The translations under genes and the position numbers were made by a program. Of a DNA stretch of 64,000 nt, positions 28,264 through 36,285 are shown one piece after another (position 1 is the first letter of the stretch; every line of letters starts with the position of its first letter). The notes beneath the pieces are model-generated. The model saw only the letters and a program-made list of their open reading frames with translations, did not search any database and was not told the DNA's origin. Origin of the DNA: Arthrobacter sp. ES3-54 (GTDB lineage Bacteria; Actinomycetota; Actinomycetes; Actinomycetales; Micrococcaceae); NCBI RefSeq assembly GCF_029504395.1, contig NZ_JAQFIF010000005.1, positions 124,001 to 188,000 on the forward strand, read 5' to 3'.

Positions 28264-28842
28264 CTAGTCGATGGCCGCCATGAGCTCGACGGCGCGTTCC
28301 AGGAACGCGTCGACCTGGCTTTCCTCGTAGCCGTCCCGGCCCACAGCGGGGCGGAACACGGCACGCCGGACGTTGTCCACGCTCAGCGGCTGGTCCTCCT
28401 CGAGGTAGCCGATCAGCTCGTGGCACAAATCGTCAACGTCGGTAATGTTGTAGCTGCGGGCCTTGGGCTTGGACGGGCGCCGGAAGCGCTGGCCGTCCGG
28501 GCGGTGCAGGCGCCCGCGCAGGACGCCCGCGAGCCGGCCGATTTCGCGCAGCCAGGCGTCCTCGCCGCGTTCGGCAACCAACTCATCGCGCTCCCGCCGG
28601 GCAAGGGCGTCTTCGAGCCGGTCCAGCGCGGCGTCCACGCCGGCCGCAGCGTAGCCGCCCTTCACAGGATCGAAGGACACGGCCCGGACATCAGAGCTCT
28701 TGATGGCGCGGGCGGACGCGGACGGAGCTTCAAATGACACCCGGGCGCGCTGCAGGAAATCGTCGACCTGCTTGGCGTTGTAGCCATACTGGTTCCGCTG
28801 CACGCGGTCAAAAGACGCAGGAATCTGCCGTTGAATGTCCAC
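28264..28842 (-). CDS. DivIVA-domain repeat protein
   Basis: A 192-residue soluble protein with three copies of the short DivIVA-like motif: YGYNAKQVDDFLQRARVSFE (about 21-40), GGYAAAGVDAALDRLEDALA (mid) and RDGYEESQVDAFLERAVELM at the end. Such repeats (Gly-Tyr-x5-Val-Asp-x-Phe-Leu) occur in actinobacterial proteins beside cdsA; their function is not established. A role in polar or cell-wall organisation is only a guess from DivIVA. GTG 28842 (VDIQRQIPASF) is chosen since AAAGGA lies 11 bases upstream; the open frame extends further but has no better site. It follows cdsA by 79 bp. Confidence 0.78.
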   Translation of the reverse strand: MDIQRQIPASFDRVQRNQYGYNAKQVDDFLQRARVSFEAPSASARAIKSSDVRAVSFDPVKGGYAAAGVDAALDRLEDALARRERDELVAERGEDAWLREIGRLAGVLRGRLHRPDGQRFRRPSKPKARSYNITDVDDLCHELIGYLEEDQPLSVDNVRRAVFRPAVGRDGYEESQVDAFLERAVELMAAID

Positions 28843-28921
28843 TGTTACTTTGTTCCTTTGATGCCGTTCGGCTGGTTTGCTCGGCACCATTCTAGGCGCC
28901 GGAAGTGCTGGTGCCGTGCTT

Positions 28922-29842
28922 CTAGGCGCCAGCGAGGGCCGAGAACAGGATGAACGCCACCGGCGAGGCGAAAACAATCGAGTCCAGACGGTCCATGACG
29001 CCTCCGTGACCGGGGAGAATGCTGCTCATATCCTTGATGCCGAGCTCGCGCTTGACCATCGATTCGGCGAGGTCGCCGGCAGTGGCGGCTGCCACCATGC
29101 CCACCGCGACCACGACGCCGAACCACCACGGCTCGCCCAACACGAAGACCATGGCGAGCACGCCCACGATGACGGCACCGGCGATCGAGCCGGCGAAGCC
29201 TTCCCAGGTCTTCTTGGGGCTGATCTTGGGGGCCATGGGATGCTTGCCCAGGGATGCGCCCACGAGGTAGCCGAAGGTGTCGTTGGCCACCACCAGGAGC
29301 AGCAGGGTGGCGATTTGCCAGGCTCCCTGCGGGATCACTCCATCAGGCCACAGGCCCACCGGCGTCTCGCCGTCGGCGGTGTGCAGCAGCAGCGTCGCGA
29401 AGCTGATCAGGAACGGCACCCAGGACAGGGTGAATACCCCCGCGAAGATGCTCCGCGCCGAGCCGGCGGCACCCTCCAGGGTCCGCCACAACAGCACCGC
29501 CACGCTGCTGACGAGCATGGCAAAGAGCAGGCTTTCGAGGCCGCCGAAGTAGGCGGCGATCGGCATGGCGACCGTTCCGACCATCACGGGGACGATCGGC
29601 AGCCGCGTGCCTGCGGCCTCCAGTGCACGGTAAATTTCCCAGACGCCGAAGATCGCAAACGTGGCGGTCACCAGGACAAAGCCGAGCGGGAGGAACAGCA
29701 GGCCGCCGAGGACGCACACGAGCATGCCCACACCCGAGCCGATGGCGGCAGGCAGGTTCCGCCCCGCCTTGGGCGTCGGGTTTTCGCGTTGCTTCCCCCG
29801 CCTCCGGGCGCGCGGCCCGGAGGTCTCCTTTGCCTGATCCAT
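28922..29842 (-). CDS. cdsA: phosphatidate cytidylyltransferase
   Basis: A 306-residue integral membrane enzyme making CDP-diacylglycerol from phosphatidate and CTP, the entry to phosphatidylglycerol, cardiolipin and phosphatidylinositol. The C-terminal CdsA signature is complete: SMVKRELGIKDMSSILPGHG followed by GVMDRLDS. About eight TM helices come after a basic N-terminal tail (RRRGKQR). It overlaps frr by one base (TGATG). Downstream, an 11-bp copy of its terminal sequence including the stop codon (TTCTAGGCGCC at 28890-28900 and 28920-28930) is present. Confidence 0.95.
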   Translation of the reverse strand: MDQAKETSGPRARRRGKQRENPTPKAGRNLPAAIGSGVGMLVCVLGGLLFLPLGFVLVTATFAIFGVWEIYRALEAAGTRLPIVPVMVGTVAMPIAAYFGGLESLLFAMLVSSVAVLLWRTLEGAAGSARSIFAGVFTLSWVPFLISFATLLLHTADGETPVGLWPDGVIPQGAWQIATLLLLVVANDTFGYLVGASLGKHPMAPKISPKKTWEGFAGSIAGAVIVGVLAMVFVLGEPWWFGVVVAVGMVAAATAGDLAESMVKRELGIKDMSSILPGHGGVMDRLDSIVFASPVAFILFSALAGA

Positions 29843-30399
29843 CAGACCTCGAGCAGCTCAGCTTCCTTGCGCTTGAGCAGCTCGTCAATCCCGTCCACGT
29901 GCGCCTTGGTCATGGCGTCGAGTTCCTTCTCGCCGCGTGCGCCTTCGTCTTCGCCGGCGTCGCCGTCCTTGACGAGCTTGTCCAGCGTTTCCTTGGCCTT
30001 GCGGCGGATGTTGCGGATGGACACCTTCGCGTCCTCACCCTTGGACTTGACGATCTTGACGTATTCCTTGCGCCGTTCGCTGGTCAGCTCGGGAATGGTG
30101 ATCCGGATGACGTTGCCGTCGTTGGAGGGGTTGGCGCCCACCTCGGAGTCGCTCAGCGCGCGTTCGATGTCGCGCAGGGCCGTCTTGTCGTACGGGGTGA
30201 TGAGGATGGTGCGGGCATCCGGGACCGCGAAGGAGGCCAGCTGCTGCAGCGGAGTCGGGGTGCCGTAGTACTCCACGACAACCTTGTTGTACAGGCCAGG
30301 TGTCGCGCGGCCGGTCCGGATCGAGGCGAAGTCGTCCTTGGCTACCTCAACTGCCTTGTCCATCTTGTCCCCGGCTTCGAGCAAGGTTTCTTCGATCAC
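29842..30399 (-). CDS. frr: ribosome recycling factor
   Basis: A 185-residue RRF of normal length, splitting post-termination ribosomes with EF-G. Seen: FASIRTGRATPGLYNKVVVEYYG (given in part: IRTGRATPGL, about 28-37), PDARTILITPYDK, LTSERRKEYVKIVK and SIRNIRRKAKETLDKL, all strongly conserved. GTG 30399 with GAGGAG just upstream. Part of the rpsB-tsf-pyrH-frr-cdsA cluster. Confidence 0.97.
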   Translation of the reverse strand: MIEETLLEAGDKMDKAVEVAKDDFASIRTGRATPGLYNKVVVEYYGTPTPLQQLASFAVPDARTILITPYDKTALRDIERALSDSEVGANPSNDGNVIRITIPELTSERRKEYVKIVKSKGEDAKVSIRNIRRKAKETLDKLVKDGDAGEDEGARGEKELDAMTKAHVDGIDELLKRKEAELLEV

Positions 30400-30511
30400 G
30401 GTCTCTCCTCAGAAATTGGTGCGTCCCGGGGGCCGGGGCGCGGCACGTCTTCTTGTGCGCCTGTATCTTCCGCCAGCCGGCGGAAAGGTCCTGAAAACAT
30501 CCTAGCTGTTG

Positions 30512-31249
30512 CTACGGGGTGACGACGGTGCCCAGGTCTTCGCCCAGGATGGCGCGGGTGACATTGCCCTCGCCTTCCATGCCGAAGACCACCATTGTGA
30601 GGTTGTTGTCCTTGCACATGGTCATCGCGGTCTGGTCCATCACGCGGATGTCGCGGCGGAGGGCGTCGTCGTAGCTGAGGCGGTGCAGCTTCTCCGCCGA
30701 CGGGTCCTTCTTCGGGTCAGAGGTGTAGACGCCGTCGACTCCGCTTTTGGCCATCAGGACGACGTCGGCGTGGACCTCCAGGGCGCGCTGGGCGGCCACG
30801 GTGTCCGTGGAGAAGTAAGGCAGGCCGGCGCCGGCGCCGAAGATGACAACCCGGCCCTTTTCCATGTGCCGGATGGCGCGGCGGGGAATGTAGGCCTCGG
30901 CCACCTGGCCCATGGTGATGGCGCTCTGCACGCGCGTTTCCACCCCGGCCTGTTCCAGGAAGTCCTGGAGCGCGAGGCAGTTCATGACGGTTCCGAGCAT
31001 GCCCATGTAGTCGGCGCGGGAGCGGTCCATGCCGCTCTGGGACAGCTCGGCGCCGCGGAAGAAGTTGCCTCCGCCGACGACGATTGCGACCTCGACGTCG
31101 GGGACTGCGGCGGCGATCTGTTTGGCCACGCCGCGGACGGTATCGGGGTCAACGCCAAGTTTCCCGCCCCCGAAGACCTCGCCGGAGAGCTTCAAGAGGA
31201 CGCGGCGCCTGTTCTTCTTTGGCTGGGCTGAAGTGGTGACGGTTTCCAT
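30512..31249 (-). CDS. pyrH: uridylate kinase
   Basis: A 245-residue UMP kinase of the amino-acid-kinase fold, phosphorylating UMP to UDP. N-terminal [15 protein letters not shown] (about 14-28), [42 protein letters not shown] and [16 protein letters not shown] are all present. The first 12 residues (Thr/Ser/Lys-rich) are a short actinobacterial extension. It follows a terminator-like hairpin downstream of tsf, so it probably has its own promoter in 31250-31346. Confidence 0.97.
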   Translation of the reverse strand: METVTTSAQPKKNRRRVLLKLSGEVFGGGKLGVDPDTVRGVAKQIAAAVPDVEVAIVVGGGNFFRGAELSQSGMDRSRADYMGMLGTVMNCLALQDFLEQAGVETRVQSAITMGQVAEAYIPRRAIRHMEKGRVVIFGAGAGLPYFSTDTVAAQRALEVHADVVLMAKSGVDGVYTSDPKKDPSAEKLHRLSYDDALRRDIRVMDQTAMTMCKDNNLTMVVFGMEGEGNVTRAILGEDLGTVVTP

Positions 31250-31346
31250 GGTGCCTTCCCGTTGGTGAACTCTGAGTTAGGTTATCGTGCTGGGCGCCCA
31301 AGGCGGCATTCCGGCCGTGACCGGAACCGTGCCTCGCGCGTGCATG

Positions 31347-31381
31347 CAAAAGGGGTGGCCACCGTGGTGACCACCCCCTTA
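31347..31381 (-). terminator. rho-independent terminator after tsf
   Basis: On the minus strand AAGGGGGTGGTCACC pairs with GGTGGCCACCCCTT (one bulge, one wobble) and runs into TTTT. It lies 43 bases past the tsf stop and upstream of pyrH. Confidence 0.8.
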
Positions 31382-31423
31382 GCGTGTCTGGCTATTGCCT
31401 GACTGGTGTCCGGCTAGTCTCTG

Positions 31424-32260
31424 CTAGGAACCGACGCGGAAGCGCGTGAAGGCGGTTCCCTTGACGCCGGCCTCTTCGAGGACCTGGGCGACAGACTTCT
31501 TGGCATCCTTGGCGAATGCCTGGTCGAGGAGAACCTCGCCCTTGTAGAAGCCGGTGACGCGGCCTTCGACGATTTTGGTCATCGCGGCTTCGGGCTTGCC
31601 CTCGGCCTTGGCGGTTTCCTCGGCGATGCGGCGCTCGGACTCGACGAGCTCGGCCGGAACGTCCTCGCGGGAGAGGTAGTTCGGGGACATCGCGGCGACG
31701 TGAACGGCGACGTCGTGGGCTGCGGTGGCAGCTGCTTCGCCTTCGCCGTCAACAGCAAAGAGCACGCCGACCTGGGCCGGGAGATCCTTGGAGGTCTTGT
31801 GCAGGTAAGCGTCGACCGTTGCGCCCTCGATGCGGGAGATGCGGCGGACAACAACCTTCTCGCCCAGAACAGCGCCCTCTTCGATGACAACCTCGGACAG
31901 CGGCTTGCCGTCGACGTCGGTGGCCAGCAGGGTCTCGAGGTCGGCAGCGCCGGACTCGACGGCCACGGTGAGGACCTTGTCAGCCAGCTGGATGAACTTG
32001 TCAGCCTTGGCGACGAAGTCGGTCTCGCAGTTGACTTCGATCATCACGCCGACGCCGTTGGAGACCTTGGCAGCAACCAGGCCTTCAGCGGTGGAGCGGC
32101 CTTCGCGCTTGGTGGCGCCCTTGAGGCCCTTGATGCGGATGATTTCGATGGCCTTCTCGGCGTCACCGTTGGCTTCGTCAAGAGCCTTCTTGACATCCAT
32201 CATGCCGGCGCCGGTGCGCTCGCGCAGAGCCTTGATATCAGCGGCAGTGTAGTTCGCCAT
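31424..32260 (-). CDS. tsf: elongation factor Ts
   Basis: A 278-residue nucleotide-exchange factor for EF-Tu. N-terminal UBA-like domain: YTAADIKALRERTGAGMMDV, KKALDEANGDAEKAIE; core with VGVMIEVNCETDFVAKADKF (the TDFVA contact with EF-Tu, about residues 79-83). Length is standard for actinobacteria. It is downstream of rpsB across a 133-bp gap with a strong hairpin. Confidence 0.97.
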   Translation of the reverse strand: MANYTAADIKALRERTGAGMMDVKKALDEANGDAEKAIEIIRIKGLKGATKREGRSTAEGLVAAKVSNGVGVMIEVNCETDFVAKADKFIQLADKVLTVAVESGAADLETLLATDVDGKPLSEVVIEEGAVLGEKVVVRRISRIEGATVDAYLHKTSKDLPAQVGVLFAVDGEGEAAATAAHDVAVHVAAMSPNYLSREDVPAELVESERRIAEETAKAEGKPEAAMTKIVEGRVTGFYKGEVLLDQAFAKDAKKSVAQVLEEAGVKGTAFTRFRVGS

Positions 32261-32297
32261 GTGAACCCCTCTGTCTAGAAATTTATGTGGTGTACGG

Positions 32298-32342
32298 ACC
32301 GACAGGACGGCTGCTCACCGAGTGAGCGGCCATCCTGTCGGT
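32298..32342 (-). terminator. strong hairpin between rpsB and tsf, possible attenuator
   Basis: ACCGACAGGA pairs perfectly with TCCTGTCGGT, and inside it GGC-GCTCAC pairs with GTGAGC-GCC around a three-base loop: about 19 pairs with two mismatches. No long T-run follows, so partial termination or RNA processing is possible. It would set the rpsB to tsf ratio. Confidence 0.6.
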
Positions 32343-32393
32343 ACCCCCTATGCAGCTGAGCGCATGTGGGGAGATCCAGATTTACTTGTCTGA

Positions 32394-33311
32394 CTACTTG
32401 GCTTCGTCGGCGGCCGGTGCTTCTTCAGCAGCCGGTGCAGCTTCAGCGGCGGGTGCCTCTTCAGCGGCCGGAGCAGCTTCAGCGGCCGGTGCCTCTTCGG
32501 CAGCCGGAGCAGCCTCAGCAGCGGGCGCTGCAGCAGCTTCAGCCTTGTTGCCTTCGAGGAGCTCGCGCTCCCACTCGGCCAGCGGCTCTTCCGGAGCTTC
32601 CGTGGTGCCGGTGGCGCGCTGGTTGCGGGCGATGAGGCCCTCGGCAACGGCGTCGGCGACCACGCGGGTCAGCAGGTTGACGGAGCGGATCGCGTCGTCG
32701 TTACCCGGGATCGGGAAGTCGACTTCGTCGGGATCGCAGTTGGTGTCCAGGATGGCCACAACCGGGATGTTCAGCTTCTTGGCTTCGTCGACAGCAAGGT
32801 GTTCCTTCTTGGTGTCAACGATCCACAGCGCGGACGGCGCCTTGGTCAGGTTGCGGATACCACCGAGGTTGGTTTCCAGCTTGGTGAGTTCGCGGCGAAG
32901 GAGCAGCAGTTCCTTCTTGGTGTAAGCCGAACCGGCGACGTCGTCGAAGTCAATCTCTTCGAGTTCCTTCATGCGCTGGATCCGCTTGGAGACCGTCTGG
33001 AAGTTGGTCAGCATACCGCCGAGCCAACGCTGGTTGACGTACGGCTGGCCAACGCGGGTGGCCTGCTCGGCGATGGATTCCTGCGCCTGCTTCTTGGTGC
33101 CGACGAAGAGAACGGTCCCGCCGTGTGCAACGGTGGCCTTCACGAACTCGTAGGCACGGTCGATGTAGGACAGCGACTGCTGCAGGTCAATGATGTAGAT
33201 ACCGTTGCGCTCCGTGAAGATGAAGCGCTTCATCTTCGGGTTCCAACGGCGGGTCTGGTGTCCAAAGTGGACGCCGCTGTCAAGCAGCTGGCGCATAGTT
33301 ACGACGGGCAT
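32394..33311 (-). CDS. rpsB: 30S ribosomal protein S2 with Ala/Glu/Pro-rich C-terminal extension
   Basis: A 305-residue S2. The conserved core (1-235) has [20 protein letters not shown] at the N-terminus, [29 protein letters not shown] and [23 protein letters not shown] (given in part). The last 45 residues are an ([12 protein letters not shown])-type repeat, beyond the usual bacterial length of about 240. Extensions of this kind are known in actinobacteria; a function is not established. First gene of the cluster; its 5' leader contains several small hairpins. ATG 33311 has CGGAAGGAG upstream. Confidence 0.96.
   Translation of the reverse strand: MPVVTMRQLLDSGVHFGHQTRRWNPKMKRFIFTERNGIYIIDLQQSLSYIDRAYEFVKATVAHGGTVLFVGTKKQAQESIAEQATRVGQPYVNQRWLGGMLTNFQTVSKRIQRMKELEEIDFDDVAGSAYTKKELLLLRRELTKLETNLGGIRNLTKAPSALWIVDTKKEHLAVDEAKKLNIPVVAILDTNCDPDEVDFPIPGNDDAIRSVNLLTRVVADAVAEGLIARNQRATGTTEAPEEPLAEWERELLEGNKAEAAAAPAAEAAPAAEEAPAAEAAPAAEEAPAAEAAPAAEEAPAADEAK
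32403..32530 (-). repeat. tandem repeat encoding the Ala/Glu/Pro tail of S2
   Basis: Short imperfect in-frame repeats (30-36 bases) that encode alternating EAAPAA and EEAPAA blocks. Copy number is likely to vary among strains. Confidence 0.8.
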
Positions 33312-33341
33312 GCCGACGCTCCTTCCGGCAGGTCATTCATG

Positions 33342-33477
33342 AGAGAGCCCATGGCTCTCTTACCCTGCCAATAGTTGACGGTTGTTTAGCATTCGCCCGG
33401 GGCGGGCGTTGCTCCTGGCATCCACTGCGCTTCCCATCCGTACCCAAGGGAACGGACCGCAGGAGGCACAGTCCTCC
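33342..33477 (-). promoter_or_regulatory. structured 5' leader of rpsB: three small hairpins
   Basis: Perfect hairpins at 33342-33360 (AGAGAGCC, loop of three, complement), 33394-33408 (CGCCCG/CGGGCG) and 33462-33477 (GGAGG/CCTCC). The first lies 31 bases upstream of the rpsB ATG. Ribosomal-protein leaders often serve in autoregulation, but no known S2 leader motif is recognised. The rest of the 663-bp gap (33312-33974) holds no gene I can support; open frames there have no plausible start or family features. Confidence 0.35.
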
Positions 33478-33974
33478 GGTTCTGAAGTTTCAGGCTTCTT
33501 TTGAGGAGGGCTGGATACGCGTAGTCAGCCACTGCTCCCCCGCACCCCTGAATGAGGCGTGCCGGCTCGGACAACCACGAATTATCGTGACGTACAAGCG
33601 TGAGGGCACAGCAAACTGCTCCACCAAGTGTACTACAGCGCCCCCGTACCGAAGGACGGTTTTCGCGGGGTCGCGGGGCGGGGTTCCGGGGCTTTGACGG
33701 GCGTCGGTGAGCATGTTTTTGCGGCGCCCGGAAGTGCGCGGCCGGGCGGTATGCGACTGGGGCCTGTATCCGTCGTGGCGGCGTAGCCGTCCTAGCGGCC
33801 TCCCGGCAGGGCTGCATCCCTCGTGGCGTCGTCGAGCACATTCCGCGGCGCCCGGAACCGAAGACGAATGGGCATGAGGCTGGGATGCCGGCGCCTTCTG
33901 ACCGTACTTGAGCCTTTTCCACATAGCCCTCGTGGGAAATTCCGCCCAGCGCGCCGCCGCGGCAGGCTGGGTCC

Positions 33975-34574
33975 ATGAACATCTCCCCCGGCCTTGCAGC
34001 ACTGCTTCTGGTGCTGTCCGTCATCCCCGCAGATTCCGTCGCCGCGGCCTCTGAGGTTTCGGTTTCCTCCCAGGTCTCGGTATCCGCGGCCCAGGTTTCA
34101 AGGTCCACCGTCCGGGGCTCCCCGTGGGCAGAGCCAGTCCCGGCACCTGCATGGCGCTGGCCGCTCAGCCCGCGGCCGGCGGTTCTGCGCGCCTTCGATC
34201 CCCCGGCCAGGCCGTGGCTCAGCGGTCACCGCGGTGTCGACCTTGAGGCGGCACATGATGGTGCCCCGCTCATCTCGCCGGCCGCCGGAACCGTGAGCTT
34301 TGTCGGGACGGTAGTGGACCGCCCGGTCATCACGATCGATCACGGCAACGGGCTGCGCAGCAGTTTCGAGCCGGTGGCGAGTTCGCTGAGGACCGGGTCC
34401 GCCGTGGCAGAGGGCGGTGTCCTGGGGCAGGTACAGGCCGGCCACTGCGGCCCGGCACCGCCTTGCCTCCATTGGGGCGTCCGCCGCGGCGAAGACTACG
34501 TCAATCCGCTGGCGTTCGTGATGGACCTACGACCTTCCGTCCTGCTCCAGCCCATCGACGTCGGCCCCTCATGA
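33975..34574 (+). CDS. secreted M23-family peptidase-like protein
   Basis: A 199-residue exported protein. Signal peptide about 1-25 (hydrophobic core ALLLVLSVIP, then ADSVAAA). The C-terminal half has the LytM/M23 pattern: GHRGVDLEA (HxxxD zinc ligands, about 84-92), GTVSFVGTVVDRPVITIDHGNG and CLHWGVRRGEDYVNPL. In classical M23 enzymes the last motif is HxH; here the first His is Cys (CLH), with another Cys in GHCG nearby, so catalysis is uncertain and it may be a scaffold or an altered hydrolase. Small single-domain enzyme next to rpsB in opposite orientation. Confidence 0.82.
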   Translation: MNISPGLAALLLVLSVIPADSVAAASEVSVSSQVSVSAAQVSRSTVRGSPWAEPVPAPAWRWPLSPRPAVLRAFDPPARPWLSGHRGVDLEAAHDGAPLISPAAGTVSFVGTVVDRPVITIDHGNGLRSSFEPVASSLRTGSAVAEGGVLGQVQAGHCGPAPPCLHWGVRRGEDYVNPLAFVMDLRPSVLLQPIDVGPS

Positions 34575-34601
34575 ACGGCTCCCCCGTGAACTGCTCCCTC
34601 G
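34572..34601 (+). repeat. 15-bp duplication starting at the M23 gene stop codon
   Basis: TGAACGGCTCCCCCG and TGAACTGCTCCCTCG in direct succession; the first TGA is the stop. Another case of the stop-proximal duplications in this window. Confidence 0.7.
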
Positions 34602-34642
34602 CGTAGCCACCCTAGGCAGTCGCGGCGGCTGTTCGGCGCGCC

Positions 34643-34678
34643 TTAGACGATCGCAGAAATCTAGACGATCGCGGAAAT
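34643..34678 (-). repeat. 18-bp tandem duplication of the gcdH-like gene's last codons
   Basis: TTAGACGATCGCAGAAAT and CTAGACGATCGCGGAAAT in direct succession. On the minus strand both read Ile-Ser-Ala-Ile-Val-stop, with TAG in the gene and TAA in the downstream copy. Confidence 0.85.
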
Positions 34679-35851
34679 TCCCGTGATCGCCCGGCCGGTG
34701 ACCAGCGTGTTGATCTCGTGCGTGCCCTCGTAGGAATAGATGGCTTCGGCGTCCGCGAAGACTTTGGCCATCTCGAAGTCCGTCACGATTCCGTTGCCGC
34801 CGAGGATGCTCCGGCCCAGGGCCACACTTTCGCGCATGCGCGCGGTGGTGAACGCCTTGGCCAGGGCGGACTGCTCGTCCTTCGCCTCGCCCGCGTCCTC
34901 CAGCTGGGAAAGCCTCACCATCATGCCCATGGAGCTGACCGCGTTCCCGAGGATCTGCACGAGCTGATGCTGGATCAGCTGGAAGGAGGCAATCGGACGG
35001 CCGAATTGGCTGCGTTCCACGGCGTAGCGCCGGGCGACGTCGAAGGCCGCGAGCTGCTGGCCCACCGCTTGCCAGGCCACGGCGAGGCGGGTGACTTTCA
35101 GGACCTTGTTGGTGTCGCGGAAGCTGTTGGCGTTGGCGAGCTTGAAGAACTCCGGCACCACTACATTGTCGAGCGTGATGTCGGCGTTCTGGACCGTGCG
35201 CAGCGAGATCTTGTTCTCGATCTTCACGGCGCTGTACCCTTCGGTCTTGGTGTCAACGAGGAAGCCCTTGACCTGGTTGTCGTCGACGTCGCGGGCGTAA
35301 ACGACCACCCAGTCGGAGAAGGTGGCGTTTCCGATCCAGCGCTTGGCTCCGTTGAGGATCCAGTTGCCGCCGTTGCGCCGCGCGGTGGTGCGCGTGCCGC
35401 CGGCGACGTCGGAGCCGCCAAGGGGCTCGGTGAGGCCGAAGGCGCCGATCTTCGTGAGCGAGTAGATCTCGGGAAGCCACGCGTCCTGCTGCTCCTTGGA
35501 GGCAAGGGCTTCGATGGAGCCGGTGAACAGCCCGTCATGGACGCCCATGAACGTCGCGATCGAGGTGTCCGCGCGGGTGGCCTCGGCGTGCAGGATTCCC
35601 GCGAAGAGGTTCGAGTACCCCTGCCTCCTGACCGGGCTGACCAGGTCGATTTCGGCAAGCTTCGGGATCAGCTCCATGGGGAACTCCGCGCGATTCCAGC
35701 AATCGACGGCAATCGGCCTGACCTCGCGGGCGAGGAACTCGCGGACCTCGGCCAGCCTGTCCTGCTCCTTGGCGCTGAGCAGCTGCTCGAACGCGAAGAA
35801 GTCGCCGTCGGCGTAGGGCAGGTTGTTAATGTCAATTGCAGCTTTGGGCAT
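34661..35851 (-). CDS. acyl-CoA dehydrogenase, glutaryl-CoA dehydrogenase-like
   Basis: A 396-residue FAD-dependent acyl-CoA dehydrogenase. FAD loop FGLTEPLGGSDVAGGTRT (about 132-149), NGAKRWIGNATFSDW, RYAVERSQFGRPIASFQLIQ (given in full at 20), and C-terminal YSYEGTHEINTLVTGRAITG. The YEGTHxIN...GRAITGI ending, with the catalytic Glu in YEG, is closest to glutaryl-CoA dehydrogenase and plant ACX4. It could serve lysine/tryptophan breakdown (glutaryl-CoA to crotonyl-CoA), but the Arg that selects the glutaryl carboxylate cannot be confirmed here. Monocistronic; ATG 35851 with GAAGGA. A perfect palindrome lies 62 bp upstream. Confidence 0.85.
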   Translation of the reverse strand: MPKAAIDINNLPYADGDFFAFEQLLSAKEQDRLAEVREFLAREVRPIAVDCWNRAEFPMELIPKLAEIDLVSPVRRQGYSNLFAGILHAEATRADTSIATFMGVHDGLFTGSIEALASKEQQDAWLPEIYSLTKIGAFGLTEPLGGSDVAGGTRTTARRNGGNWILNGAKRWIGNATFSDWVVVYARDVDDNQVKGFLVDTKTEGYSAVKIENKISLRTVQNADITLDNVVVPEFFKLANANSFRDTNKVLKVTRLAVAWQAVGQQLAAFDVARRYAVERSQFGRPIASFQLIQHQLVQILGNAVSSMGMMVRLSQLEDAGEAKDEQSALAKAFTTARMRESVALGRSILGGNGIVTDFEMAKVFADAEAIYSYEGTHEINTLVTGRAITGISAIV

Positions 35852-35912
35852 GATGTTCCTTCACTCGTGATCAGCGGCGACCAAAAGGACGCAGACTTCG
35901 CGCCGACTATAT

Positions 35913-35928
35913 GTTACTCACGAGTAAC
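35913..35928. promoter_or_regulatory. perfect palindrome upstream of the gcdH-like gene
   Basis: GTTACTC-AC-GAGTAAC (7-2-7), 62 bp upstream of the ATG, the size of a TetR-family operator. Its core reads ACTCGTGAGT on the other strand, and ACTCGTGA recurs at 35863-35870, close to the start codon. No regulator gene is adjacent. Confidence 0.5.
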
Positions 35929-35967
35929 TTATCGCAGTCTGCTGGCGCCTGCAAGCACCGGGCCGAC

Positions 35968-36010
35968 AAAAAAGGAGCCGCGGCCGACGTCGAACGTCAG
36001 CCACGGCTCC
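35968..36010 (-). terminator. rho-independent terminator after the tRNA gene
   Basis: Minus strand: GGAGCCGTGGC pairs with GCCGCGGCTCC (one wobble), with GACGT-TCG-ACGTC nested inside, followed by six Ts (35968-35973). It lies 40 bases past the tRNA 3' end. A textbook terminator. Confidence 0.88.
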
Positions 36011-36049
36011 CGTGGTGCGGCCCCCGGATAGGAGGATCCCGCAGAAATG

Positions 36050-36123
36050 TAGGGCTACTCGGACTTGAACCGAGGACCTTAGGATTATGAGTCCCGCGCT
36101 CTAACCAGCTGAGCTATAGCCCC
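36050..36123 (-). tRNA. tRNA with CAT anticodon (elongator Met or lysidine Ile2)
   Basis: A 74-base cloverleaf: acceptor GGGGCTA/TAGCCCT (last pair G-U), D arm with GCTC/GAGC, anticodon loop CTCATAA, T arm CTCGG-TTCAAGT-CCGAG, discriminator A, CCA not encoded. The anticodon is CAT. It lacks the GGG/CCC anticodon stem of an initiator tRNA (stem CGGGA/TCCTA has a C-A mismatch at the top and a G-U next), so it is not tRNA-fMet. TATAGCTCAG and the weak stem lean to Ile2, whose C34 becomes lysidine, but elongator Met cannot be excluded. Confidence 0.88.
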
Positions 36124-36285
36124 CTGCGCCCGGAGCCGGACCTGGCCCGCGGGGGCCGGATTGATCCCGGGCAAAAATACTCTAGCAATAGTAGACGCAT
36201 CGCACGTGCATGCGGCCACCGGTCGGCATGGTCCACCTCCAGCCGGCCGGCCGCAACCGGCCCAGCGGGCCCAGCCGCAGCCTGC

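Noticed and set aside
33386..34108. Long minus-strand open frame (240 codons) across the rpsB upstream region
   Set aside because: No ribosome site, no family features, atypical Pro/Arg/Ala composition of an antisense frame, and it overlaps the M23 gene and the rpsB leader.
36050..36123. Initiator tRNA-fMet
   Set aside because: The anticodon stem lacks the three G-C pairs of initiators and the 1-72 pair is G-U rather than a C-A type mismatch.
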